NCBI GenBank assembly: GCA_025808415.1 | Contig: CP075525.1 | Span: forward strand, 2,341,501 to 2,405,500 | DNA: 64,000 nt | Direction: 5' to 3' | DNA from: Cyclobacteriaceae bacterium | GTDB taxonomy: Bacteria > Bacteroidota > Bacteroidia > Cytophagales > Cyclobacteriaceae | Part shown: positions 53,699-63,401 of the stretch, piece after piece | Position numbering within the stretch: the stretch's first letter is position 1 | Layout: the number at the start of each line of letters is the position of its first letter | Position numbers and translations under genes: made by a program | The notes under the pieces: generated by a model | The model's database searches: none | Seen by the model: only the letters and a program-made list of their open reading frames with translations | What the model was told of the DNA's origin: nothing

Positions 53699-54781
53699 AT
53701 GAAAAAAACTATCTATTCCTTTCTTTTCGTGTCCTTGCTGATCCTTCCATCGTGCCTGGTAGGGCGGTTTGTCCTCTACAATTTCTCGGATATAACCGAC
53801 CACAAAATATTTCCATCACGGCCATTGCCCAAGGCCATTGAGCCGTTTCGTTTTGTTGAAACCCCTCAAACCGAAATGGTGGGCAAAGCCCGCGTTCACC
53901 GGATTGATAGCATAGCCATCGCCAATAATTCTGTAGCATTCCTGATCATCCGAAACGATTCGTTGCTTCTGGAACGGTATTACCAAGGCTATAAAGAAAG
54001 TTCAACCGTAGCTTCGTTTTCAATGGCTAAATCGTATACATCAGCACTGATTGGCGCAGCATTGGCCGATGGCTACATTAAAAGCGTGGACGAACCCATT
54101 ACCAATTACATTCCTGAATTAAAAAATAAAAAGGGTTTTGAGGCCATCACCATCAGCCACCTGTTGCAAATGACCAGCGGGATTAAAGCCAGCGAAAGCT
54201 ACTATAACCCATTTGGGCAGGCCGCCAAATTATACTACGGCAAAACACTAAGAAACTACCTGAAGCATTTAAAAACAGATTACCCACCCGGAACAAAATT
54301 TGCCTACCGAAGTGTCAACACTCAATTACTCGGACTAATTGTTGAGCGCGCAACCAACAAACCTGTTACCGATTACATGAATGAAAAAATCTGGGGGCAC
54401 CTCGATATGGAGTATGATGCAAGCTGGAGCATCGATAAAAAGAACAACGGACTGGAAAAAACTTTTTGTTGCATCAACGCCAAAGCACGTGACTTCGCGA
54501 AATTCGGGAGGTTGTACCTGAACAAAGGCAATTGGAACGGGGCCCAACTTTTACCCCAATCGTGGGTGGAGGCATCCACCACGGCCACAACAGAAACGGG
54601 CGGTGTGAAGTACTATAAATACCAATGGTGGTTAAGTAAAAATGGATTTTATGCCAATGGGTTGCATGGCCAATACATCTATGTTCACCCAACGAAAAAC
54701 CTGATTATGGTCCGGCTTGGCAGGCGCGAGGGCAACATTTCATGGCCGAATGTGTTTGAACAATTGTCGGAGTATTTATAG
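53699..54781 (+). CDS. Serine hydrolase of the beta-lactamase (class C/esterase) family, lipoprotein
   Basis: A 360-residue protein with lipobox LPSC (C19). The SxxK catalytic motif is S108-M-A-K111 in SFSMAKSYTSALIG, and the second motif is YRSVNTQ with the Tyr and Asn of the YxN group. The family includes esterases, D-peptidases and class C beta-lactamases; stand-alone members in Bacteroidota are usually periplasmic esterases or peptidases. Divergent from the small membrane-protein genes. Confidence 0.88.
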   Translation: MKKTIYSFLFVSLLILPSCLVGRFVLYNFSDITDHKIFPSRPLPKAIEPFRFVETPQTEMVGKARVHRIDSIAIANNSVAFLIIRNDSLLLERYYQGYKESSTVASFSMAKSYTSALIGAALADGYIKSVDEPITNYIPELKNKKGFEAITISHLLQMTSGIKASESYYNPFGQAAKLYYGKTLRNYLKHLKTDYPPGTKFAYRSVNTQLLGLIVERATNKPVTDYMNEKIWGHLDMEYDASWSIDKKNNGLEKTFCCINAKARDFAKFGRLYLNKGNWNGAQLLPQSWVEASTTATTETGGVKYYKYQWWLSKNGFYANGLHGQYIYVHPTKNLIMVRLGRREGNISWPNVFEQLSEYL

Positions 54782-54795
54782 CCAATAACGATTCA

Positions 54796-55563
54796 TTAAA
54801 ACTTCACAAGCGGTTTACCCAGCATAGCCTGAATAAATACCCCAACAGTAATGCCCATATAAAGTAATCCTGCCAACAGGATTAATGGTGACTTACGGAG
54901 CACAAAAAATCCTAATAACGGTAAAACCTGCAAGGCATGCATGCCCATAAAATGAGCCACTCTCAAATCGCCATGCAATGTACTCCAGTTCACCAAGGGT
55001 AAACCCGGGCGGCCATCGGGCCCTCCAACACTATGCGCCATACGGGCACCCATGGTTAAACCTTGAAGGCTGAAGATTACAAAAACAACCAGACCAAGTC
55101 GTATTCCCCATAAGTAGGCAACCGGTAACGCTGGAAATGCATCGGTAAAAAAACGAGCGCTTATTAGTGCAGTCCATAAGGAAATACCCACGGCTGCAAC
55201 AGCCATTAAACCCCAAAGGGATGCAAATGCCGGTGTGCTTACATTAAAATGAGAGGTTATTCCACGATATGCCTGAAGGAGGATGTACAAATTTTCAAGC
55301 CCCAAGAGAACCACCATGCCCCAGGAATACCATTGAATGCCAGGCGACTGCCCCAGGTAATGAAGATACCAACCCATGGACCATACAAAAACTGCAGAGG
55401 ACAGAAAAAATTTTAAAGGCTTAAGCCAGGCACTTGTACCCAACACCTGCAGCGTTGATACTTTGGTCAGAACCAGGCAACCCGCAGCAGCAATCAGGCA
55501 GATCAAACCAAAATAGTAGAGCACTTCATTGCGCTCTTTCAACAGGAATAAAAATTCTTTCAT
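54796..55563 (-). CDS. Seven-helix membrane protein, unknown function (first paralogue)
   Basis: A 255-residue protein with seven membrane helices and conserved histidines in RVAHFMGMHALQVLPLLG and WSTLHGDL. A homologous gene lies at the right end of the window (LRISHALGLHAIQVLPL), so two copies of the family are present. It starts 4 bp after the SDR gene, with which it is co-transcribed. No known function. Confidence 0.75.
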   Translation of the reverse strand: MKEFLFLLKERNEVLYYFGLICLIAAAGCLVLTKVSTLQVLGTSAWLKPLKFFLSSAVFVWSMGWYLHYLGQSPGIQWYSWGMVVLLGLENLYILLQAYRGITSHFNVSTPAFASLWGLMAVAAVGISLWTALISARFFTDAFPALPVAYLWGIRLGLVVFVIFSLQGLTMGARMAHSVGGPDGRPGLPLVNWSTLHGDLRVAHFMGMHALQVLPLLGFFVLRKSPLILLAGLLYMGITVGVFIQAMLGKPLVKF

Positions 55564-55567
55564 ACCC

Positions 55568-56390
55568 TTACCCGATTTCAGTACGTTGATGAGCCGTCAT
55601 TCCGCCCATCACCTTTTGCATAATCCTTACCTTGGCCCAGCGCGGCACAGTACGCAGCGAGCCCACCAAAAATTTGGTTAAGAATCCGGGAAGGATCATA
55701 GATTTTCTACCTAATGCTTTCAGCATCGGAATAGCAACTTGCTCAGGTTGCATGGCCATGTTCATCTTCATGTTGGCACGTGCTTCAAAACCACTGGATA
55801 CCGGGCCCGGTGCCGCGGTCAATACATCAACACCATAAGGCTTAAGTTCAACCGCCAGGGCTTCACCAAGCGATTGCACGTACGCTTTGGTAGCAGCATA
55901 ATGGGCCGCAAAAGGTACTCCCTGAAAACCAACCATAGAACTTAATAGAATAAAACCACCACGCTTTTGTTTTATAAATTGATTACTGAAATAATGGACC
56001 AACAACATCATTGCTTCACAATTGACGCGAAGCATGTTTACCTCATCGTCCAGGTTAGCCTTGTAAAATAAACCTGAGGTACCAAAACCGGCCGATGCAA
56101 CTACCAATCCAATTGGTCTTTTTCCTGTCGCCTGCAGCAATTCCTGCACCCCATCATCAGTCGCTAAATCGACCGAAACAATTTTCGGTTTGTACGGCAT
56201 AGCGTTCTTTCAGTTCTTGCGCAATCTTTTGTAATGCCAATGCCCTGCGTCCATGGAGCATAATGTTCAGCCCCGACCCGGCCAATTGCGTGGCCAGTTC
56301 AAGACCTATACCCGAGGATGCCCCGGTTATTAAAGCCCACGGACCATAGGAAGTTTTTAAGCGCAACTTTTCTTCAGATGATAGTTTCAT
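55568..56390 (-). pseudogene. Short-chain dehydrogenase/reductase, frameshifted
   Basis: Two frames together make one SDR of about 265 residues. The N-terminal part (from ATG 56390, MKLSSEEKLRLKTSYG) has the NAD(P) motif LITGASSGIGLELA and reads to ERYAVQT; the rest (KIVSVDLATDDG onward) lies in the next frame and carries the NAG motif (VVASAGFG) and the YAATK catalytic pair. The switch is near 56175-56190 and needs one base removed, for instance from the ACCGAAAA tract. It is either a real frameshift or a base-calling error. It belongs to an operon with the Crp/Fnr gene upstream and the seven-helix gene downstream. Confidence 0.85.
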
Positions 56391-56444
56391 AGCGTTTTTA
56401 CTACAAAACAACGGAGGCATTGACTTATGGAACGATAACAAATG

Positions 56445-57023
56445 TTATGATTTCAAAAGATCTGATTTTTTTAACCGGCTTAAATGCACCGGTGTAATGC
56501 CCAGGTAGGAAGCAATCATATGTTGAGGTACCCGGTTGTGGATGTTGGGAAAAACTTCAGCAATAGAATCGTAACGCTCCCTGGGTGTTCTTGCGTAAAG
56601 GTTTTTTATCCGATTGTCCTGGTAAAGGAAATAAAATTCGGCTATCAAACGCCCGAGCCGGTCACCCTCACGCATGTTGTTGTAGCCCCATTCAATAGCC
56701 TTCCGGGACATAACCACCACTTCAGTATCTTCTAAGGCCTGTAATGCATACAATGCAGGTTGCTTTAATATGAAACTGGAGTAATCGGCTATAAATTGAT
56801 TTTCAAGTGCAAAGTGAATCGTATGTTCATTACCCTCGTTGTCGGTTACCGTTACTCTGATTATTCCCTTATTAATAAAAAACACTGCCTGAGGGATTTC
56901 TCCCGGGTAGCTTACTATCTCATTACGTTTAAAATTCATTACAGGGCAGTCAGATAGCAACTTACTGAATTCATTTTCCGTTACTGAAACCAGGTTGCTG
57001 ATAACAGATTTGATTTTTTCCAT
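56445..57023 (-). CDS. Crp/Fnr family transcriptional regulator
   Basis: A 192-residue regulator from ATG 57023 (MEKIKSVISN); a TTG at 57032 is less likely. It has a cyclic-nucleotide-binding-like beta barrel (IVSYPGEIPQAVFFINKGIIRV) and a C-terminal helix-turn-helix (VPQHMIASYLGITPVHLSRLKK). No FNR cysteine cluster. It heads a probable operon with the SDR and the seven-helix membrane protein. Confidence 0.88.
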   Translation of the reverse strand: MEKIKSVISNLVSVTENEFSKLLSDCPVMNFKRNEIVSYPGEIPQAVFFINKGIIRVTVTDNEGNEHTIHFALENQFIADYSSFILKQPALYALQALEDTEVVVMSRKAIEWGYNNMREGDRLGRLIAEFYFLYQDNRIKNLYARTPRERYDSIAEVFPNIHNRVPQHMIASYLGITPVHLSRLKKSDLLKS

Positions 57024-57080
57024 ACTTAACAAAACATTTAGTGCTTAGTATTGTTAACGATTAACTTACTCTTCCAGAAA

Positions 57081-57392
57081 ATGAAAGCCTTTTTTTTAAC
57101 CCTTTCCCTTACCTTAACCACGCTCGTAGCCTTTGGTCAATCGGAAGAAAAACCTAAACGTGATTCGCTGCACCGGATCGATTCCATTGCGCGATGGAAA
57201 GCCGATTCAACCCGAATAGCCAACTCCTCACCCCTGCGAATGAACGCAAAACAAAATTCCTACAAAATCGAAACCGGATCGGCACCCGAAGAGAAGAAAG
57301 TAAAGTCTGACTACGTGTATGACAAAGATGGTCGGGTTTCCGGAGGCAATACCACACTTCAGCTAAACAAATCGAAGAAGAAAAAGGATTAG
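57081..57392 (+). CDS. Small secreted protein, unknown function
   Basis: A 103-residue protein from ATG 57081 with a signal peptide (MKAFFLTLSLTLTTLVAFGQ). The mature part is charged and probably disordered (KADSTRIANSSPLR, NKSKKKKD). It is divergent from the Crp/Fnr gene. No known family. Confidence 0.65.
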   Translation: MKAFFLTLSLTLTTLVAFGQSEEKPKRDSLHRIDSIARWKADSTRIANSSPLRMNAKQNSYKIETGSAPEEKKVKSDYVYDKDGRVSGGNTTLQLNKSKKKKD

Positions 57393-57469
57393 AAGTCAGG
57401 TTTCTACAAGCTCAACCTGACAATCAAGTGCCTCCTAAACTTACATAGAGTTTGTATTTGATAGTGTAT

Positions 57470-58174
57470 TTAAAAAAGCACCTGATACAGCCACGCCCCC
57501 AACAAACCACCGAAAACAGGCCCCGCTACCGGTATCCACGCATAGCTCCAATCGGAAGAACCCTTGCCATTGATAGGCAAAAGGAAATGAGCCAGGCGCG
57601 GACCAAGATCCCGTGCCGGATTTATCGCAAAACCTGTGGTGCCACCCAGGGATAGTCCAATTGAAATAATCAATAAGCCAACCACCAGCGGGTTTAACCC
57701 TTCGGTGAATTTATTTGCACCTATAGTTAGCAATCCCAAAATCAATACGGCCGTTCCAATGATTTCACTGATCAAGTTGCTGAAGGTTGAACGAATGGCA
57801 GGACCCGTAGAAAAGATTGCGAGCTTTCCGGCAGGATCATCGGTAGCCGACCAATGCGGGAGGTAATGCAGCCAAACCAGTATAGCACCGGTAAATGCGC
57901 CCGCAAGTTGGGCGAGACAATATCCGGGAACAAGATCCCACGAAAAACTTCCTGAATATGCCAGCGCCAGGGTTACTGCGGGATTGATGTGCGCACCGCT
58001 GATCTGACCCACCGCATAAATGGCCAGTGTAACAGCAAGCCCCCAGCCAATGACGACCGTAAGCCAGCCGGCATTTTCCGATTTGGTTTGTTTCAACACA
58101 ACAGAGGCAACCACACCATCACCTAACAAGATGAGTGTTAATGTGCCCAAAAATTCAGCGAGATAGGGAGACAT
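57470..58174 (-). CDS. glpF: Glycerol uptake facilitator / aquaporin
   Basis: A 234-residue MIP-family channel with six membrane helices and both NPA boxes: N64-P-A in HINPAVTLA and N185-P-A-R-D189 in GFAINPARDLGPR. The Asp right after the second NPAR is the mark of glycerol facilitators rather than strict water channels. Its gene is about 4.4 kb from glpD-glpK on the same strand and should feed glycerol to that pathway. Confidence 0.93.
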   Translation of the reverse strand: MSPYLAEFLGTLTLILLGDGVVASVVLKQTKSENAGWLTVVIGWGLAVTLAIYAVGQISGAHINPAVTLALAYSGSFSWDLVPGYCLAQLAGAFTGAILVWLHYLPHWSATDDPAGKLAIFSTGPAIRSTFSNLISEIIGTAVLILGLLTIGANKFTEGLNPLVVGLLIISIGLSLGGTTGFAINPARDLGPRLAHFLLPINGKGSSDWSYAWIPVAGPVFGGLLGAWLYQVLF

Positions 58175-58244
58175 AGAAGATCAGGTTTTATAAATGCTAG
58201 GGCTAACATAATATAAATTTGGATAGAAGAATATATCTGAAAAT

Positions 58245-58310
58245 CCACTTGTTACTCTTTGCGATTTCTTTGCGCATTTGCTTGGCGACCTTTGCGTGAA
58301 AAAGATTCCA
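58245..58310. repeat. Intergenic CTTTGCG-type repeat
   Basis: Four CTTTGCG or GCG-rich units (CTCTTTGCGATTTCTTTGCGC, then GACCTTTGCGTG) lie upstream of tex. They are related to the inverted repeat at 34818-34900. A dispersed repeat family is likely; function unknown. Confidence 0.4.
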
Positions 58311-58364
58311 CATAGGTCACAAATGAGTTCATAAAGTGCACCAAAATCTGTTAGTGAAATCTCC

Positions 58365-58394
58365 TTGCGGGTTAAGAACCTTATCCTATTTTTG
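58365..58394 (+). promoter_or_regulatory. Promoter of tex
   Basis: TTG at 58365-58367 and TATTTTTG at 58387-58394 match the Bacteroidota -33/-7 pattern (TTG - 19 bp - TAnnTTTG). The tex start codon is 19 bases past the -7 element, giving a short leader. Confidence 0.55.
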
Positions 58395-58413
58395 CCACCT
58401 GCTTTAAAAGATA

Positions 58414-60717
58414 ATGGAACAAGAAACGCTGGTCCGCTATACCGACCTGATTGCTGAGGAACTAAACCAACCCGTAAAAAATGTACGTGCTGTGGCCGAA
58501 TTACTGGCCGAAGGCGCTACCATCCCCTTCATTTCGCGCTACCGCAAGGAAATGACCGGTAGCATGGACGAAGTGAGTATCGCCACCGTTCGTGATCGGC
58601 TGGAACAGCTTCAGGAACTGGACAAGCGCAGGGAGGCCGTGATTACCTCTATTGAGAAACAGGGTTTTCTTACTCCTGAACTACTGGCCCTTTTGGCCAA
58701 GGTAAAAACACTGGCAGAAGTTGAGGATATTTACCTGCCCTTCAGGCCCAAGCGTAAAACACGTGCCAGCGTAGCCAAAGAAAAAGGTCTTGAACCACTG
58801 GCGGTGAAACTATTTGACCAGGAAAAGTTTGACCTTGAAACCTTTGCTCAATCGTTCATTGATACCGGTAAAGGTGTGGCTGATGTGGAGGAAGCGCTGG
58901 CCGGTGCGCGCGACATTATAGCCGAGTGGGTAAGCGAAAACACCGAAACACGAAAGAACCTGCGCGAACTCTTTTGGAAAGAAGGTACAGTAACCTCAAA
59001 AGTTGTTAAGAACAAGGAAACAGAAGGCCAGAAGTTTAAAGATTACTTCGAATGGAGTGAGCCTATATCAAAAGCCCCCTCACACCGGTTGTTGGCGCTG
59101 CGCAGGGGCGAGAAAGAAGGTGTTCTTACACTGGATATATTCCCTCCGGAAGAATCGGCCATTGCCCTGTTGGAGCAACAGTTTATAAAAAGTGTCAACG
59201 CTGCCGCAGAACAGGTAAAGTTAGCCGTTCACGATAGCTACAAAAGGCTGTTACGCCCATCGCTGGAAACCGAAATCCGCATGGAGTCGAAGATGAAGGC
59301 CGATGAAGAAGCCATAAAAGTATTTGCTACCAACCTGAAAGAGTTATTGTTAGCTGCCCCCCTCGGGCAAAAAAATGTGCTGGCGCTTGATCCTGGTTTT
59401 CGCAGTGGTTGTAAAGTGGTGTGTTTGGATAAGCAAGGAAAACTGGTTCATCACGATGTGATCTATCCCCATGAACCACAACGGGAAACAGCGAAATCAG
59501 CTGCCTTGATTGAAAACCTTTGCGAACAATATCAAATTGAAGCGATAGCCATCGGTAATGGCACGGCCAGCCGTGAGACAGAAACATTTGTAAAGAAGAT
59601 TGGCTTACCGCATAACATCATTATTATGATGGTAAATGAAAGTGGTGCTTCTGTTTACTCCGCTTCCGATATTGCGCGTGAAGAATTTCCGGATAAGGAT
59701 GTAACCGTGCGCGGAGCCGTTTCCATTGGCCGTAGATTAGTGGATCCGTTGGCCGAACTGGTAAAGATTGATGCCAAATCCATTGGTGTGGGCCAATACC
59801 AGCATGATGTAGATCAAACTAAACTCAAGCAAGGCCTGGATGATGTGGTGATCAGTTGTGTGAACTCCGTTGGGGTTGAAGTAAATACTGCAAGCAAGGA
59901 ACTACTCTCCTATGTTTCCGGATTAACCCCTGCCCTGGCGCGTAACATCGTTGAATACCGCAATCAAAACGGACCGTTTAAAAGTCGTGAAGAGTTGACG
60001 AAAGTAACTCGCTTTGGAGAGAAAGTATTTGAACAAGCAGCAGGTTTTCTGCGCATACGTGAAGCTGAAAATCCGTTGGATGCCAGTGCTGTGCACCCTG
60101 AGAGCTATCCGATCGTGAACCAGATGGCAAAAGACCTGAACTGTACCGTAAAAGATTTGATGAGCAGCGTGGAATTGCGCAGGAGGCTTGATCTGAAAAA
60201 TTACATCACCGAAAAAACAGGTTTGCCCACCCTTACCGACATTGTTACCGAACTGGAAAAACCCGGTCGTGATCCACGAAAGGTTTTCGAAGTATTCAGT
60301 TTTACAGAAGGTGTGAATACAATAGCCGATTTAAAGGTGGGTATGAAACTACCCGGCATTGTGACCAACGTAACCAACTTTGGCGCGTTTGTCGATATAG
60401 GCGTTCACCAGGATGGTTTGGTACACATCAGCCATTTAGGCGACAGGTTCATTAAAGACCCGAAAGAAGTGGTTGCCGTGCAACAGAAGGTTAACGTAAC
60501 GGTAGTAGAAGTTGATGTTGCCCGCAAACGCATTGGATTATCTATAAAAAGTGATCCGTTTGCTGAACTGCCCCAGCAACCTGCTCCCAGTAAAAAGGCC
60601 AGCCCAGGTAAACTGTCATCGTCAAAACCTAAAGAAAAACCCCAACACAAGCCTAAACAACCCGAGTTGAGCATGGAAGAAAAACTGGCCTTACTGAAGG
60701 AGAAGTTTAAGCGGTAG
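58414..60717 (+). CDS. tex: Tex family RNA-binding transcriptional accessory protein
   Basis: A 767-residue Tex protein of normal length. Tex N-terminal domain (ATIPFISRYRKEMTGSMDE), YqgF/RNase H-like domain (NVLALDPGFRSGCKVVCLD), helix-hairpin-helix (TASKELLSYVSGLTPALARNIV in part) and C-terminal S1 domain (TNFGAFVDIGVHQDGLVHISHL), then a lysine-rich tail. Tex binds RNA and is linked to transcription and stress tolerance. It has its own promoter and no operon partner on the left. Confidence 0.95.
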   Translation: MEQETLVRYTDLIAEELNQPVKNVRAVAELLAEGATIPFISRYRKEMTGSMDEVSIATVRDRLEQLQELDKRREAVITSIEKQGFLTPELLALLAKVKTLAEVEDIYLPFRPKRKTRASVAKEKGLEPLAVKLFDQEKFDLETFAQSFIDTGKGVADVEEALAGARDIIAEWVSENTETRKNLRELFWKEGTVTSKVVKNKETEGQKFKDYFEWSEPISKAPSHRLLALRRGEKEGVLTLDIFPPEESAIALLEQQFIKSVNAAAEQVKLAVHDSYKRLLRPSLETEIRMESKMKADEEAIKVFATNLKELLLAAPLGQKNVLALDPGFRSGCKVVCLDKQGKLVHHDVIYPHEPQRETAKSAALIENLCEQYQIEAIAIGNGTASRETETFVKKIGLPHNIIIMMVNESGASVYSASDIAREEFPDKDVTVRGAVSIGRRLVDPLAELVKIDAKSIGVGQYQHDVDQTKLKQGLDDVVISCVNSVGVEVNTASKELLSYVSGLTPALARNIVEYRNQNGPFKSREELTKVTRFGEKVFEQAAGFLRIREAENPLDASAVHPESYPIVNQMAKDLNCTVKDLMSSVELRRRLDLKNYITEKTGLPTLTDIVTELEKPGRDPRKVFEVFSFTEGVNTIADLKVGMKLPGIVTNVTNFGAFVDIGVHQDGLVHISHLGDRFIKDPKEVVAVQQKVNVTVVEVDVARKRIGLSIKSDPFAELPQQPAPSKKASPGKLSSSKPKEKPQHKPKQPELSMEEKLALLKEKFKR

Positions 60718-60762
60718 TAGATTTATCTCAAACTAAATATTTATATTTCAAGTTCTAAATAA

Positions 60763-62685
60763 ATGTTTTGTTTGAGACGCTACGCATCGTTAGTTTCTGT
60801 TTTTATCTTGTTCAGTGGCGGATGTACGTTTACTCCACACAATGAATATATCAACCCAATACAGCCACCGGGTCCGCTTAGTTACATCATTGAAGTAAAT
60901 CATCCCGAATTTACTGACCCTTATTATTTGATTAGGCCTACACAGTTTCAGTTTACGTTAAAAGGTGTCTCACAGCGGATTATTGGCTATGAGGTTACGT
61001 TTAATGATTACCCGGTTACTGCATCAGAGAACGGTGAAAATGTCATTTCCTTTCATTTGTTTCCGAACACCTATCCGGATGGATACCACCGTGTAGATAT
61101 TCGCATAAGGGTAGCTACTGAAACCGGAAGCCTGGCAGAAAAGTTGGGGGCTGAGTATTATCTGATTGAAAAGAGTTTTGCGGTTATTACCGATCGTACC
61201 CCACCAACACTCAGCAGTCCGCCAAGACTTGCCTATGAAAATGGTTACCTGACACTGCGCTGGAATGCTCCTGCAAAGAAAAACTTCTATTATGAAATCA
61301 AACGCATATATAAACCCTACTATCAATTAAAGGATACATTGATTATCAATACACAACAAGATCACCTTGTAGATTTTGGCTATGTAGGCGGTGATATTAC
61401 ATATAAGATTGTGGTAACAGGTTACGGATTTTATCAACATGAGATTGGGTCTGTTGATTTATTTGATCAACCTCCCGTAGATTTTACAGTAAACTATGAT
61501 GCTAACCGTGTAGTTACGTTATCATGGACTCACTCCAAAATCAATACAAATAATACTTCGATTGTTATTCAGTCCGGTGGGGAACCGATTACTTTTCCAT
61601 TGCAGCAAATGGGGCAATTGGTAATTGATACACTGGCCTTAGCTGAAGACCGAAATTATTTTATTGAAACCAGTCGAGCAGGTTACCCTTTACAGGCCAA
61701 TACAGTCATCAAAGGGGTGAACTCAGTTCCAAACCTCAAAGCGTTCAATAATTTTGCTATGCTTCCACAGCATAATAAACTTTTGATTCAATCTTCAGGT
61801 GCTGTCTACCGCTATAGTCTCCCGGCTTTGATTTTAGAAGACAGCCTTACAGCACTTCAAATGGGGTTGGGTAATTTATCTTCGCTGGTTGTGAATGAAG
61901 ATGAATCGAAAGCGATGATTGTGGCTGGTACTGCTGACATAATTAGCTTCGATCCATTGAATTTCAGCCATCGTGCAAGCTATAACATTTACAATGCGTC
62001 CATACCGGCAACCGGCAATACGAACAACGTCAACAATATTGTGTTGGGAAATCTTTCAAACACTGGTCTTCTTACGCTAACACTAACCAAGCTTAACGAC
62101 AAATGGGGAATGGTGTATGACATCAATGCTGATGTGATGCGGTGGTCTTCAGCAAAGTTCATTTACTTTAACATTGTAAGGCCTCCGGTTGTTTCCAGCA
62201 ACAGCGAATATCTGGTTTATGACCAGCCCGGCAGCCCAAACGGTAAGGTATATATTCGTTCGGGGGATGAGTTCAATTTATTAGGCAACATCGAAAGTGG
62301 TAGAAAATTCTTCAGAAGGAATACTACCGAACTGATCAGTGCAACTGCATTAGAGCCATATGAATCCTATTCACAATACGGCTTTAGTATTTTTGACCTT
62401 AACGCCCCACCAACTGACCCAGAGGGTACCTTCACTAAAATCAGATCATTCACTACACCAATGTGGCTGGGCGATGAAATGCTTTGGGAATTGCGTTATG
62501 ATCCTGCTACACAAATCTTGTATACACGATATATGGAAAATGCTTTTTCGATCATCAGGCTATACACTATAAGTAATTTTCAACTGTTAGGTACAGAAAA
62601 AGCCATGTCGTATACCACACATGGGCATGCTTATGCGAATAACTATCACTTAACCGGAAGAGGATTTATTGAACCAATACAATGA
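60763..62685 (+). CDS. Large lipoprotein with Ig-like domains, unknown function
   Basis: A 640-residue lipoprotein (lipobox FSGGC near residue 21). The first part has repeated beta-sandwich, fibronectin-III-like strands (GYEVTFNDYPVTASENG, TLRWNAPAKKNFYYEIKRI), the middle and end look like a beta-propeller (LSSLVVNEDESKAMIVAGTADIIS-like blades). Probably an outer-membrane surface protein. Its stop overlaps the start of the next gene by 4 bp (ATGA), so the two are a translationally coupled pair. Confidence 0.7.
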   Translation: MFCLRRYASLVSVFILFSGGCTFTPHNEYINPIQPPGPLSYIIEVNHPEFTDPYYLIRPTQFQFTLKGVSQRIIGYEVTFNDYPVTASENGENVISFHLFPNTYPDGYHRVDIRIRVATETGSLAEKLGAEYYLIEKSFAVITDRTPPTLSSPPRLAYENGYLTLRWNAPAKKNFYYEIKRIYKPYYQLKDTLIINTQQDHLVDFGYVGGDITYKIVVTGYGFYQHEIGSVDLFDQPPVDFTVNYDANRVVTLSWTHSKINTNNTSIVIQSGGEPITFPLQQMGQLVIDTLALAEDRNYFIETSRAGYPLQANTVIKGVNSVPNLKAFNNFAMLPQHNKLLIQSSGAVYRYSLPALILEDSLTALQMGLGNLSSLVVNEDESKAMIVAGTADIISFDPLNFSHRASYNIYNASIPATGNTNNVNNIVLGNLSNTGLLTLTLTKLNDKWGMVYDINADVMRWSSAKFIYFNIVRPPVVSSNSEYLVYDQPGSPNGKVYIRSGDEFNLLGNIESGRKFFRRNTTELISATALEPYESYSQYGFSIFDLNAPPTDPEGTFTKIRSFTTPMWLGDEMLWELRYDPATQILYTRYMENAFSIIRLYTISNFQLLGTEKAMSYTTHGHAYANNYHLTGRGFIEPIQ

Positions 62686-63401
62686 GCAAGTATTTCTTTT
62701 TCTTTTTCATTTTCATATTTACCCCTGTGCTGGCAATGCCCCAGAACACTAGCCTGCTGTTTCGGGTAGGTGTTGGAACTTTTAGGATGAAAACGCAGAG
62801 AGAATTTCAGGAAGGATTTATGCAAAGCACTGATATACCACTAAAGCCTGTTCATACCTTTCCTGCATATCTTACTTTTGGTGGCGAAGTCGCTTTCAAA
62901 GCCTTCGATCAATCAGCCGTGGGTTTATGGCTTGATTATACATCAACAGGCGGTACACTTCATTACAAGGATTATTCGGGCTATGCACGAATGGACCAAC
63001 TTTTGAAATGCGTGCAAACTGGTGTTTTTTATCAATGGCAAGTGAATACTTCCAACATGTGGCCTTTCTTTATAACCTCACATTTTTCAGCAATTTTTTC
63101 TAAGGAAACAATACGAACAGAATTGGTGATCGGAACAACTCAAGCAACTGAACAAATTTCTCTCAGGTCAGTAAACTTTGGGTTTCGGCCTGGGTTAATG
63201 ATCCAACGGAAGTTCGATAATTTTGTGACTCAGGCAAATCTTGGCTACGACTTTCAAGGCAACGGACAATTGAAAACCGAAAAAGATGCTGCATTAACTA
63301 CACCCGAGGGTAAAGACCTGACGGCCCAATGGGCTGGCCTGCGTGTTGGAATCGGAATTGGCATACTTTTGAATACGAAAAAATCTAAGACTTCACCATA
63401 G
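62682..63401 (+). CDS. Outer-membrane beta-barrel-like protein, unknown function
   Basis: A 239-residue protein with a signal peptide (cut about LAMPQ) and alternating hydrophobic strands ending in GLRVGIGIGILLN, consistent with a small outer-membrane barrel. It overlaps the preceding lipoprotein gene by 4 bp and so is its likely partner at the outer membrane. No named family. Confidence 0.65.
   Translation: MSKYFFFFFIFIFTPVLAMPQNTSLLFRVGVGTFRMKTQREFQEGFMQSTDIPLKPVHTFPAYLTFGGEVAFKAFDQSAVGLWLDYTSTGGTLHYKDYSGYARMDQLLKCVQTGVFYQWQVNTSNMWPFFITSHFSAIFSKETIRTELVIGTTQATEQISLRSVNFGFRPGLMIQRKFDNFVTQANLGYDFQGNGQLKTEKDAALTTPEGKDLTAQWAGLRVGIGIGILLNTKKSKTSP

Noticed and set aside
57396..57420. Terminator between the small secreted gene and glpF
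   Set aside because: A 7-bp inverted repeat (TCAGGTT/AACCTGA) exists but it has low GC and no T tract on either strand.
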